Below are positions 1 to 10,300 of a stretch of 64,000 nt of DNA, in pieces; positions within the stretch are counted from its first letter, which is position 1; every line of letters begins with the position of its first letter. The translations under genes and the position numbers were made by a program. The stretch is from Panicum virgatum (lineage: Eukaryota > Streptophyta > Magnoliopsida > Poales > Poaceae): the NCBI RefSeq assembly GCF_016808335.1, contig NC_053137.1, positions 49,591,781 to 49,655,780 of the forward strand. The letters run 5' to 3'. The notes beneath the pieces are model-generated. The model did not search any database. It was given only the letters and a program-made list of their open reading frames with translations, and was not told the DNA's origin.

Positions 1-300
1 CCATATTTTCAATTTTTGATTTCTAATGTTGCAACATATAGTTTAAAATATTTCAAAAGGTAAGCGTGATTGTCATAAATATTATTTTTGCATGCTACAA
101 TTTTGAATCGATGTTGTATGAGACATGATGTACATATGGCGGTGAGAATTTTATAACTCGGACTCAGATGTCATAGTCAATTTTACATATGATTTTATAT
201 GTTACAAGAGGTGATGTCCGATGTTACCTTAGTGAGTTTTTAATGTTGCGACGTGTCCGATAAGAATTTTTCATCGGACATCCGGACACTAGGATCGCCA
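1..300. repeat. Degenerate transposon-like repeat region
   Basis: AT-rich stretch with repeated variants of TGTTGCAAC/TGTTACA (near 28, 110, 205, 222 and 243) and a short hairpin-like TGTCCGAT...ATCGGACA pair near 258-280, just before a CACTA-like string at 286. Subterminal repeats of this kind occur in grass CACTA elements, but no terminal repeat or target duplication is visible, so the class is a guess. Confidence 0.3.
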
Positions 301-1524
301 AAAAAATTATCCCGACCACTTAGAGCAAAGTTAATGATACAGTCAGCTGCTAGTTGCAAGGATCTTTGCAATTTATCTCTCAGTCCACTCGTATAGTAGT
401 TAGCTCTTCGCCGTTAATACGTGGTTTACTTATCTCTCTCACAAAATTTATTGGGCCTGCTTACATCATGTTATTATAATTGCTCTTAGAAGTCATCGAA
501 TGAGGTTAGACTGGCTTAAAAAATTTGAAAAATACGAAAACCACATGTATGTCACTTGGGAGTTCAAGTGCGCTCTGCTCGAGATAACCTGATTTCGTAG
601 CTCAATTGGTCGATTTCGTGAATATATAGCCTTAGGCGCAACGACAGACGAAAGGGATCGGAATTCAGACTGGCGGACACAGCAACTAGGGCACGCTTGA
701 TGGAACCGGGGATTACATGGCCACTGCTATTTGCTAACAGAGTACACATACATACACTTCATATCCTAAACTTGGTCGTGGCAAGTGGCTTGGTGGGTTG
801 GGATGTAAATGGTACGAATATTTCGTGATGTCCATATTCGATCTATTTATATCTCTATTGATGTGGCAGTACACGCAGGAGGACTGAAGAGTAATTTCGA
901 TGTTCACAGGGCTTGCCATATTCCATTTTTGCAAAACAGATCACCTGGCTGCGCCTGATGCGACTGCAATGAAGTTGCATATTTCAGGAAACTGCTATCG
1001 TGATGACCTGGTCTACTTCAATTTGATCTCTTGGAGCAAGTTTTTTGCATTAGTTGTTGCACATGCCTGCTGGTGGCTTACATTCTGCGAGAGTTCTTGT
1101 TCTTTCTCGGCTTCTTTCAATGCGGATTTTTGAACCGGATCGAGCCATCCCGGGTCAGTAGATCAGCTTTTGAATTCGCCCTTGGGATCGAAAAATTGCT
1201 GTGGACTAGAATATGGAAGAGCAGTAAACAAGTAGCACTCATGCATACATATGGTACAAAAAACACACAGCGGCTGTTGGAGGCCATTCTTGCACGGATT
1301 TTGCAGAAATGAATGCTGCTACATTATCCTAGTAGGCCGTAATGTTTACTGCCCTGATGGTTGGCACAGCGAGTGAAGGAGTAAAAACATGAACACGAAC
1401 GCATTTCCGGGTCATACAAACTTAATTATTAGCAGGATCGATGAACATCAGTGCACCGCATTTCAGGGCTTCTTCAGGTAATCAGGTGCGTGGCAAGCAA
1501 CATGGACCCCTACCATAGGCACTA
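301..1524. other. Intergenic, no gene recognised
   Basis: Downstream of ENODL-1. Short open frames on both strands show no recognisable domain and no grass-like codon bias. I see no RNA gene or complete transposon here. Confidence 0.5.
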
Positions 1525-2381
1525 CTACACACTAGTAGCAGCGAGCTCGGTAGAGAATCCTTTGTGGTCCTCCAATCTTGCCCCGAGCGCGTCCATGAAA
1601 TGCTTGGCCAGCTTGGTTTGCTCGTCGAGGTAGAAGTACGTGACGCAGATGAGGAGGGCAGCGAAGACTCCTACGGTCCCGATCCACAGCCATGCTGACG
1701 GCGTCAGCTTGAACACGACGGTCGGCGGCTGCGGAGCAGTGGTGCCGGGGTCGACGCCGCTGGTTGGCGCGAAGTCGAAGGGCGCGTCGTCGGCGTCGAC
1801 GACGACGCGCACGACCATCCGCTGGCCCGCCTCGCAGCGCCCCGGCACGGCGCTGGCGAAGTAGAAGGTCCCCGGCCGATCCAGCACGAACTCCGTGTCG
1901 CCGCCGCCCGCGAAGCGCCTCGCCGGGCTAGCCGTCGCGCGGCACCGCCGGTAGTCGCCGCGGCGCGCCAGGAGGAGCACCGTGCCGTTCCAGCTCTTGA
2001 AGTCTGCGCGCACACCACGCGAATTGAACGCGAGTCAATTCAACACGCGCGCACCGCCATCGTCTCGGTCACGTATAGCAAGGAAATGCACTGGAATGCA
2101 AGAACAAAAAAAAATCGGCGGTTCCTCAGACAGATCTAGGCCGGAGTCCGGAGATAGAGCTCACCCAGGACGTCGCCGACGCGGAAGCGCTGCCTCTCGG
2201 CCCACTGGGTGAGCGTCTCCTCGGTTCCGTTGCCGGCCGACGGGACCGTGGTCGTCGTCCACTTCATCCCGTCGCCGGCGTCGCGCTGCACGGCCGGCGG
2301 CAGCGCCGGCGACGGCGAGGCGGCGAGGAGGAGGGCGAAGGTGGCAGCAGCGAAGAAAGCGACGCGTGGGCTTGTTGCCAT
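1525..2381 (-). CDS. Early nodulin-like (phytocyanin) protein, copy 1
   Basis: Two exons on the minus strand: 2381-2165 and 2003-1525, joined over a 161-bp intron (donor GTGAGC, acceptor GCGCAG), giving 231 residues. The phase-1 intron after the G-D-V-L motif is the same in all three paralogues here. A signal peptide (about residues 1-26) precedes a plastocyanin-like domain with the FRVGDVL strand, the DYRRC and GRCEAGQRM motifs (the usual disulphide pair), and FYF. The copper ligands of typical phytocyanins look lost: the first His is replaced around NGTVLL, the Cys after FYF is Ser, and the His before the second Cys is Arg. That is the pattern of non-copper ENODL proteins, which act at the plasma membrane or cell wall. 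A membrane helix follows (WLWIGTVGVFAALLICV). Its tail of about 40 residues is longer than in copies 2 and 3. The partner or ligand cannot be read from sequence. Confidence 0.88.
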
Positions 2382-2439
2382 GGTGTGCCGACTGCCGAGT
2401 GCTCGCGCTAGGCCAGGTGGGCGACCTGTGCGTGGGAGG

Positions 2440-2521
2440 ATTATACGTAGAGGGTTCAGTCAGACTTCAGAGGAGCGCTGTACGGAACGAGAAACTCTAG
2501 TTTTCGGTCCATGTGACCCCG
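2440..2521 (-). promoter_or_regulatory. ENODL-1 promoter: TATA-like box and shared 12-mer
   Basis: On the minus strand a TATAAT lies at 2445-2440, about 60 nt before the ATG. CGGGGTCACATG lies at 2521-2510. The same 12-mer recurs exactly at 38391, 39024 and 40814. The TATA assignment is tentative; the motif recurrence is directly visible. Confidence 0.45.
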
Positions 2522-2640
2522 ACTGACCGCCGGTCCCATAAGACAGAGGCTGGTCAGATCGGACAGCACCAGGCTGCAGCCGGTAAAGAAAATGATGTTA
2601 ATTGTCCAAAGAAAAAAAATGCATGTAGTGGAATAATTTG

Positions 2641-3090
2641 CTCGTCAGTATCTTCTGGCTTTACTGATCGAGGTTGCTACGTTTGAAACTGGGACTTTGC
2701 CAACTCCTGTAAAAATTTGAACGAAATTTACTCTAGCAATTTTCAATCAAAGATTAGAATGACTAAATATGATCTAATTATAAAACTAATTACACGGGTG
2801 GACGAAAAATCGGGAGACGAATCTATATATTAAGCCTAATTAACTTGTCATTAGAGGTTGTTTACTGTAGCATGACATTATCTAATTATGGTCTAATTAT
2901 GTTTAAAAGATCGCCTCGCAATTACATCCGGATGTTATAAAATAAGTTTTGTCAGTTATCTATATTTAATACTTCTAATTAGTGGTCGAACGTTTGAAGT
3001 TACTGTAGTGCTGAAAATTTTGTGCATTGTTTAGATGGAAAAACAGTAGCACTCAACAGCTGAAAATTATATCCACAAAAATATCTGCAG
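2641..3090. mobile_element. MITE relic
   Basis: AT-rich stretch with two inward-facing variants of the GAGACGAATC...TTAAGCCTAATTA and TACTGTAG strings that are common in grass MITEs. The ends are eroded and I could not define terminal repeats or a target duplication. Confidence 0.4.
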
Positions 3091-3524
3091 TTCAAGATTG
3101 GTTGCTTATGTGAATACTAAGTTACTAACACATTAGATCGAGGTTTTAGGCGTTGAGATAAGCTCATTGCTGCTGTACTTTGGGAGTAGTAGTCTTTGAA
3201 CTTTTTCCTTTTTGGATAGGAGTTTTATTCCCATCCCACCTTTGAAAAGCCACGCTCTTGCTGTCTTGCAGCTGAAAAGTGAGCATGTCCCATGCTCAGA
3301 CCTCAGAGAGATGGCTTTCCTTGCGATGTACAAATCTATCTGCATCCTGTTTTGGCTTGCCTTCTGCCTGCTGCAGGAGTGCAGGTTCTCCTCACATCTA
3401 CGGAAAAGCTATGTTCAAGCAATAATCTGAATCCAAAATTATCTCTGCTGGGACAAGATCAGCTTAGATATCAACCGAAATGTGACAGCAGCAACCTCAT
3501 GTCGTGCCCAAACAGTTTCCTAGT
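3091..3524. other. Intergenic, no gene recognised
   Basis: Short open frames on both strands with no recognisable product. Confidence 0.4.
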
Positions 3525-5056
3525 GATTCAAAAGAGTAAATTACACCCCAGGTCCTCAAACTTGTTTCGAGATTTCACCTAAGTCCCTAAACTCTCAAAT
3601 TGTTCACCTGGGTCCCTAAACTTTGTTAAGTGTTCCATTTGAAGTCCCAAATACGCCACACAAGTGTACAAAGTCGACATGGCATGCCACGTGGCGCCAC
3701 AGTTGACAAACATTTAAAAAAAAAACTTCAGAGTTCCTTCTTCTCCCATTTAATCCTCCCTCTCCATCTCGCTCTGGCACCGGCGGTAGCCACTGGCGTT
3801 CTCCTCCGGGTCTCGGCGTGGAGGTCCTCGGCTCGCCTCCCGAGCGCAGCGCCTGGAGGAGGAGACACGCCTGGCCCTTGGTGCCCACTTGCCGGAGCCG
3901 CTCGCCGAGCTCTGCGCCGCCCAGCTGCTGCTGCTACGCCACGTCCCTCTTGCCGAACCGCGCCATGCAGGCTGCCACCGCATCCAGTGATCCAGCGCTG
4001 GCCGTCGCCGCGCCCCGCACCCGTGCAGGCCGCCACCGCGCCGCGTCCGCGGCAGCATCCCGCGCCGGCTGCTGCTGGGCCACGCACCCATGCCGGCCGG
4101 CATTCCTCGCCTCTCACCTGCGGCATCGCGAATAGCGCCTCCATGGGCTGCTGCACCAGTGACGCCACGAGCTTATCTCTGCCCCGGCACCCCATACCTC
4201 GCTTCCCTCTCTCTGCTCCTCCCTTCTTCTTCCTTGAGCAGAGCCGACCAAGCTCGAGCAGCTTGACATTGCCGGCCAAATCCGCCCGATTCCCTTCGTG
4301 GATCTCAAACTCCCCGCACCCAAAGCTCACCCACCTCTCTAGCTCCCTTCCCAACCCCTACATGGTGAGCTCAGAACACCACTTGGTCGGGAATCGAAGA
4401 TTTCCAGCCACCTGTCGGAACTCCACCTCAAAGGCGAACTCCACCCTCCGGCCACCTATTCGCCAACCCAATGGCTCAAATCAGATTTAAGCAACCTCCT
4501 AAAGCTTGTGCTCTCAACATTCCATCGCGTTCGCGTCGTTTCCGCGCTCATTCATGGCGCTGCCGCTGCCACCATGTCGCCGCTCGTCGTGGGCGCATGG
4601 AACTGCGCGCGCCCTGCGCATGCCTTCTCCGCACAGACACGCTATCCGCGGTCGCCCTACGCTCCACCTCCGGCCTATCTCGCTGGCGGCGGGAGCTGCG
4701 CACCGGCCGAGTGCCCACCATGGTCCCGAGTTGGCCATGGCGTGGCCATTGAACTGTCAAGCCACCTTTGACCAGTGGGCCTTGCTAGTTAGAGTCAGTT
4801 AGAGAGGTACTTGGGGAGGCGGGTGGACTCAAAAGTCAAAGATGAAAGAAATTGGAGGGAGTTTTGTATTTGTTCACCAGCAAGGCATTACGTGGCACGC
4901 TACATCAGCATCTGGAACTTGCGAGGCGTGTTTGGGATCCTGAATGGATCCCTTACAAAGTTTAGAGACTCAAGTGGACGATTTGAGAGTTTAGGGATCT
5001 TTGTGAAATTTCGAAACAAGTTTGGGGATCTAAAGTACAATTGACTCGATTTAAAA
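3525..5056. mobile_element. Mutator-like element, probable Pack-MULE
   Basis: Body 3534-5047. The first and last ~160 bp are long imperfect inverted repeats: GAGTAAATTACAC at the left against GAGTCAATTGTAC at the right, both continuing through CCCAAACTTGTTTCG-like and CCCTAAACTCTCAAAT-like strings. The flanking 9 bp are GATTCAAAA (3525-3533) and GATTTAAAA (5048-5056), eight of nine identical; a 9-bp duplication is diagnostic of Mutator-like elements. There is no transposase. The ~1.2-kb interior (about 3710-4880) is GC-rich, unlike its AT-rich ends, and open in several frames, as expected if it carries captured gene fragments. I do not recognise the donor. Confidence 0.75.
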
Positions 5057-6112
5057 TATTGAACTAATAAAGAACACCATAGTTTCTTTCACAGCTTCAC
5101 CGTAGGTAGATGCATGCACGGGAACTTTTGTTACTGTTAGAGGAGAGAGAGGGGTTTAGATTCTTCTGTCACAACTTCCATCAGATTTTCAGCACTCCCG
5201 GCCCCTGTGTCGCCACTCACCAGTCACCACTGACACCACAACTACCCACACTTTGGCATTGGATTGATCTAGGCGTGCATCTCCACCGCGTAGGACGAGA
5301 GCTGGAAATGGAAGGACAGGGGCACGAGCCTCTTCGGCCCTCTGCTCCGTGGCTCATCATCTATCGGGAAATACACAGCTTTTAAGCGACGCGGAGGCTT
5401 CAGAGTGACTCTTTTTCGCGGATACATCAATTTCTGCTGCATAGTAGGTGCATGCTATAAAGAAGGCTACCCACATATATTCTTTTTCGCGATGATGATA
5501 CTATGTTTACCTCTCCCTCTCTTTTCATTTTGTTCCATTTACTACTTCACCACCTTTTTTTTTTTGAAAACCAAAGTGGTTCCTCAGCTTACATAGCACA
5601 TCTCAAGCCTCGGCCCTCGGGGATGTCGAGCCAAAGCTTGTGATGCGACTTTGTCGATCGCCCTACTTGACCTAGTCTACTGGTTTCTCTATTTCTCTTT
5701 GCTTTTCCTTTTCTTTCAAAAAGTGGCCCCTCATCATGTATTATCATGCTCTAACAAGTTTCAACAAAATTCCTAAAATTCCTTTTAAAAAAAGCTCTAA
5801 CAAGTTTTAAAGTGTGAGTTGAAATAAAGTCATGAAATTTAAATTTAATTCTTTGGTTCATGCAACTGCAACGTACGGTTTCCTTATAGAAATGCCATAG
5901 TAGAATTAGTCATATGCAGCGACCGTCATATACACTGATTAACTCGAACAAGTACCAACCTCTTTTCGGAACACAGTGCAAAAAAGGTGGGAAAACAGGA
6001 CGATTTCAGAGAATTTAACCTACCATATCCTAAGAAGCAACAGCTACCAAAAAGTGCTGAAGACAGAATGGTTTCAATCAGAGAGCAGCAGTACCGCACT
6101 ACCAAGTTCTAG
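5057..6112. other. 3' flank of ENODL-2, shared with the flank of ENODL-3
   Basis: No gene recognised. The stretch around 5260-5350 resembles 13050-13140 (shared strings such as GAGCTGGAA, ACAGGGGCACGAGC and CTGCTCCGTG). 5580-5670 resembles the sequence resuming after the LTR element at 17552. This supports tandem duplication of a gene-plus-flank unit. Confidence 0.5.
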
Positions 6113-6849
6113 CTAGCGGCGACGACAGTTCATGCACAACCACACGATGAACCCTGCGAGGAAGCATCCGCTGATAAACCCTAGGAACGCCGCCACGAAC
6201 AGCTTGAACGGGGCAGGTATCGGGCGGTCCCCGGACGGCGGGGTGCCGGAGGGCTCGTCGTCCGTACCCCCCGGGGCCGGCTCTCGCGCCGGCGCCGGGG
6301 CGGGCGTCGGAGCGCCGAGCGCGTCGTCGCGCGCGTCCGCCGCGCGCACGACCATGCGCTGCCCCGCCTCGCAGCGCGCCGGCACGTCGCTGATGAAGTA
6401 GAAGAGCCCCGGGCGGTCGAGCGTGAACTTGGTGTCGCCGCCGCCACCGCCGCCGCCCACGAGCCGGCGCACCGGGCTCGCCGCGCGGCAGCCGTCGTAG
6501 TCGCCTCGGCGCACCAGGAGGACCGAGTCGTTGTTCGAGTGCTTGAAATCTGAAACGAAACGCAGTAGCTAGCATCAATAGTTCAATGCGCGGCCATGGA
6601 TCGATCGATCACGCTCAAAAGTCAAAACCAGTGATCGTGCTCAAGAATTAGTGGTCGTTCTCGAGAATTGACGCGGAGGTGGTGGAGCTTATTACCCAGG
6701 ACGTCGCGGACGTGGAAGCGGTGCCTCATGGCCCACCTGCTGAGCGCGTTGGTGGTGTCGCCCGGCGCCGCCGCCGCCGCCCAGCCCCTGGCGCCGAGGA
6801 GGAGGACGAGGACGCCGCAGGAGGCGGCAAAGACGGCGAGCCTGGCCAT
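6113..6849 (-). CDS. Early nodulin-like (phytocyanin) protein, copy 2
   Basis: Two exons, 6849-6696 and 6549-6113, with a 146-bp intron (donor GTAATA, acceptor TTTCAG) in the same phase-1 position as copies 1 and 3; 196 residues. The start is the ATG of MARLAV; the frame extends 15 nt further up but only to a GTG. Signal peptide, then a cupredoxin-like domain with RDVL, SVLLVRRGDYDGC, LDRPGLFYFIS and ARCEAGQRM, a short Pro/Ala-rich linker, and a C-terminal membrane helix ending in a basic CRRR tail. Copper ligands are absent: Ser replaces the FYFIC cysteine and Arg replaces the histidine before the second Cys. A Gly run of seven lies in the domain. A young Copia element ends 92 bp upstream of the ATG, so the original promoter now lies beyond 12332. 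Confidence 0.88.
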
Positions 6850-6940
6850 AGAGAGAACACGCACGATCTCGCGGCCGTCGCAGCACTGGAGCAGGCCACC
6901 GCGTACTCGACAGACCCAACTAAAGTGCTGAGCTCACAGC

Positions 6941-7321
6941 TGTCGGAGTTCGCCGGAGTAGCAACGCTGAGCACGTCGCCGGCGAGCCCCTGGAAGACGC
7001 ACGCACACAAACTCACGCGAACACCTGGAAGAACACAGAGACACGGACGTTTTGGTGCAGCCCGACTTACTGCTTTTCTAAACTCTATTACCAATATATG
7101 CAACAGATTACAACCGGCCATCAGGCCTACAAACGCGCCACCACCCCTTGACGAAGCCTGCCATCCCAAACTTCAGGATCGTGGCGCGTGAGACTCGCTC
7201 CCGTGCGAACGTGCACACGTCAGAGCCAACTACGCGCACGGCCAGCTAAATCAGCCATGCACTCTAACTGAAAAACAACAGACTCTGAAAGCTAACTAAC
7301 TTGCACAAGAATTATTCAACA
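6941..7321 (-). repeat. 3' LTR of Copia element 1
   Basis: 381 bp, ending TG...CA. It matches 11961-12331 except for two substitutions and an extra 10 bp next to the outer end (about 6950-6959), which looks like an imperfect duplication of the terminal TGTCGGAGT. Confidence 0.93.
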
Positions 7322-7355
7322 ATTCTCCTCCTAAATCTTGTGCAACTGAACTAAG

Positions 7356-10300
7356 CTACTCACCAGAGTATAGGCCAATCTTGGTGCAGAGCTCCCGAAA
7401 CTTGTTCTTCCCAAGTGGCTTCGAGAGAATGTCACCCAGCTGCTCATTTGTTCCAATGAACTTCACCTCAATTTGGCCAGATTGTGCATAGTCCTGGATG
7501 ACATGAAATTTGACATCAATGTGCTTACTCCGTTCATGATGCACTGGATTTTTCATCAGCGAGATGGCAGACTTGTTGTCTACCCGCAGCAAAGGCCTGC
7601 TCACAACTGAATCAAGCATCTCAGCTAGCAGCCTTGCCAACCATACACCCTGATTTGCAGCAGCAGCAGCAGCAATGTATTCAGCCTCACAACTTGATTG
7701 AGCTACTACCTTTTGCTTAGCTGACTGCCAACTCACAGGACTATCCCCAAGAAAGAACAGGACTCCAGTGGTGCTCTTTCTGCCATCCAAGTCCCCAGCT
7801 AGATCACTATCACTGAAGCCCCTGAGTTCAGCCTTTTCTCCCTTCTTCCTTGGATAAAACAGGGCCCAATTCTTAGTACCAGCAAGATACCTGAGTATAT
7901 GTTTCACTGCTGCTAAATGCTCTTCATGTGGCCCTTCCATAAACCTGCTCACATACCCAACTGAGAAAGCCAGATCAGGCCGGGTATTCACAAGATATCT
8001 CAAGCTCCCCACAAGGCTTCTGAATTCTGTTGCATCAACACTCATGCTGCTACTTTCCTTGGTCAGCTTCACCTTGGGATCCATAGGTACCTGACAGGGA
8101 TTGCAGTCCAACATCCCACCTTTCTCAAGTATCTTCAGAGCATAGCTCCCTTGAGACAAGGTGATTCCCTCCTCCTTTTGCTTCACTTCTATGCCCAGAT
8201 AGTAGGAGAGCAGCCCAAGATCACTCATCTTGAATATTGCAGTCATTTGTTCCTTGAACTTCTTAATGCTGCTGCTGTTGGTGCCTGTGATCACAAGATC
8301 ATCCACATAGACACCCACCACAAGCCTTTCCACTCCACTTCCACGGCAATAGATAGCATGATCAGAGGTGCTCCTCACAAAACCCAGTAAACTAAGCTTC
8401 TCATCTAGTTTCTGATTCCAAGCACGAGGAGCTTGATGCAACCCATACAGAGCTTTGTGTAGCTTGAATACCTTGTGTTCTTGCCCGGGTTGAGCGAATC
8501 CCGGCGCTTGCTCCACAAACACCTCCTCCTGAAGGTCGCCATTCAAGAACGCCGTCTTGACGTCCATATGGTGCACCTCCCATCCCTCATGAGCAGCAAG
8601 GGCTAGGAGCAACCGCACCGCTTCCATGCGCGCCACCGGAGCGAAGACTTCATCATAGTCGATGCCGTGGCGTTGCGCGTACCCCTTGACGACGAGCCGC
8701 GCCTTGTGCCTCACCACCGCACCGTGCTCGTTCTTCTTCACCTTGAACACCCACTTGAGCCCTATGGCACGCCGGCCTTGAGGTAGCTCAGTGAGGATCC
8801 AAGTGCGGTTCTCCTCAATTGACCGCAGCTCCTCCTCCATGGCGTGCCGCCAACACGCCTCCTGCTTCGCCTGAGCCAGCGATGCCGGCTCCTCCGCACT
8901 CACTGCTAGCAGCCGCTCGCTGCCCAGGTCACACACCGCAAGCCCCGGCGTCGTCGCCGGCCCGACGATGTTCTCCAGCTTCCTGAAACGTGGCGGCAAG
9001 TCGTCGTCGTGGTCGGCATCCAGCTCGTCCTCTCCCAGCACTGCCGGGGGTGAGGCAAACTGGACAGCTGGAGCTGAACCAGAGCTCGGTGTAGTCATGT
9101 CCTCCAAGCCGGGCGACGCCCCCTGTGTCGCGCCCGCCATGGTCGTCGGAGTTGCTGGTGATGAGGGCCCAGCAGGTGTTGTAGGAGATGTGGCCGAGGC
9201 AGCAGGGGCAGAAGAGTCCTCCGATTCCGACACTGATGAAGCCGGCGACACCATGTACTGGATGGTGAAGTCGTTCGCGTCGCTGCGTGCCATGTCGTTG
9301 TGCGCCGCATCTCCTGACCAGTCCCACTGGCCACCTTCATCGAAAATCACATCCCGTGTCACATGGACACGGCCTGTGCGCGGGCCGTAGGCCCTGAACG
9401 CCTTGGAGCCGCGCTCGTACCCGACGAAGATCATCTTCACCCCACGGTCCTCCAGCTTCTTCAAGTGCGGTGCCGTGTTTCGCACGTACACCAGGCAACC
9501 GAACGTCCTCAGGTGATGGACAGCCGGCTTCTTCCCATACCACGCCTCGAACGGGGTCATGCCCTCCACGCTCTTCGTCGGCGCGCGGTTCAGCAGGTAG
9601 ACTGCTGTCAGCACGGCCTCTGCCCAGAACCATCCCGGCAGCCCCTTTGCCTTGAGCAGGCTGCGCGCGGTTCCGACCACCATGCCATTCCGGCGCTCCA
9701 CCACACCGTTTTGCTGTGGCGAGTACGGCGCCGTCAGCTGGCGCTGAACCCCATCGGTTGCACAGTACTCCATGAACGCCTTCGAGGTGAATTCGCCGCC
9801 GCGATCCGTGCAGAATGCCCTCAGCTTGCAGCCAACCTCCGCTTCTGCTCGCGCTTGGAACTCCATGACGGCCGCTGCTGCATGGTCCTTGGACGGCAAC
9901 AGGGTCGCCCACATGTACCGCCTTCTATCATCCACCAGCAGCAGGAAGTAGGCGTTCCCGCTTGGTGTCGCCGGCGCCACCGGCCCACAGAGATCCCCGT
10001 GGACCAGCTCCAATGCGTGCTCCGCCCGCCACAGCGCTTGGTCCGGGAACGGCGTCCTCCTCTGTTTCCCGGCGATGCAGGCCTCGCATAGCTGGTCCAC
10101 CTGCTCGATGGCCGGCAGCCCGCGCACCAACTCCTCGCGCGCCATCCTGCGGAGCGCCGTCATGTTGATGTGGCCGAGCCTGGCGTGCCAACGCCAGGCG
10201 TTCTCCTCGCCGCGAGTTGCCAGGCAAGCTAGCCGCGCAATGTCGATGTCGAGGACGTACAACCGGTTCGCCCCCCTTGGTACACGCGCCAGCAACCGGC

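Noticed and set aside
580..660. TAGCTCAATTGG resembling a tRNA A box
   Set aside because: No B box or cloverleaf follows at the right distance.
3630..4490. A 286-codon plus-strand frame inside the MULE
   Set aside because: An equally open minus-strand frame overlaps it, there is no domain, and it starts inside the terminal inverted repeat. Better explained by a GC-rich captured fragment.
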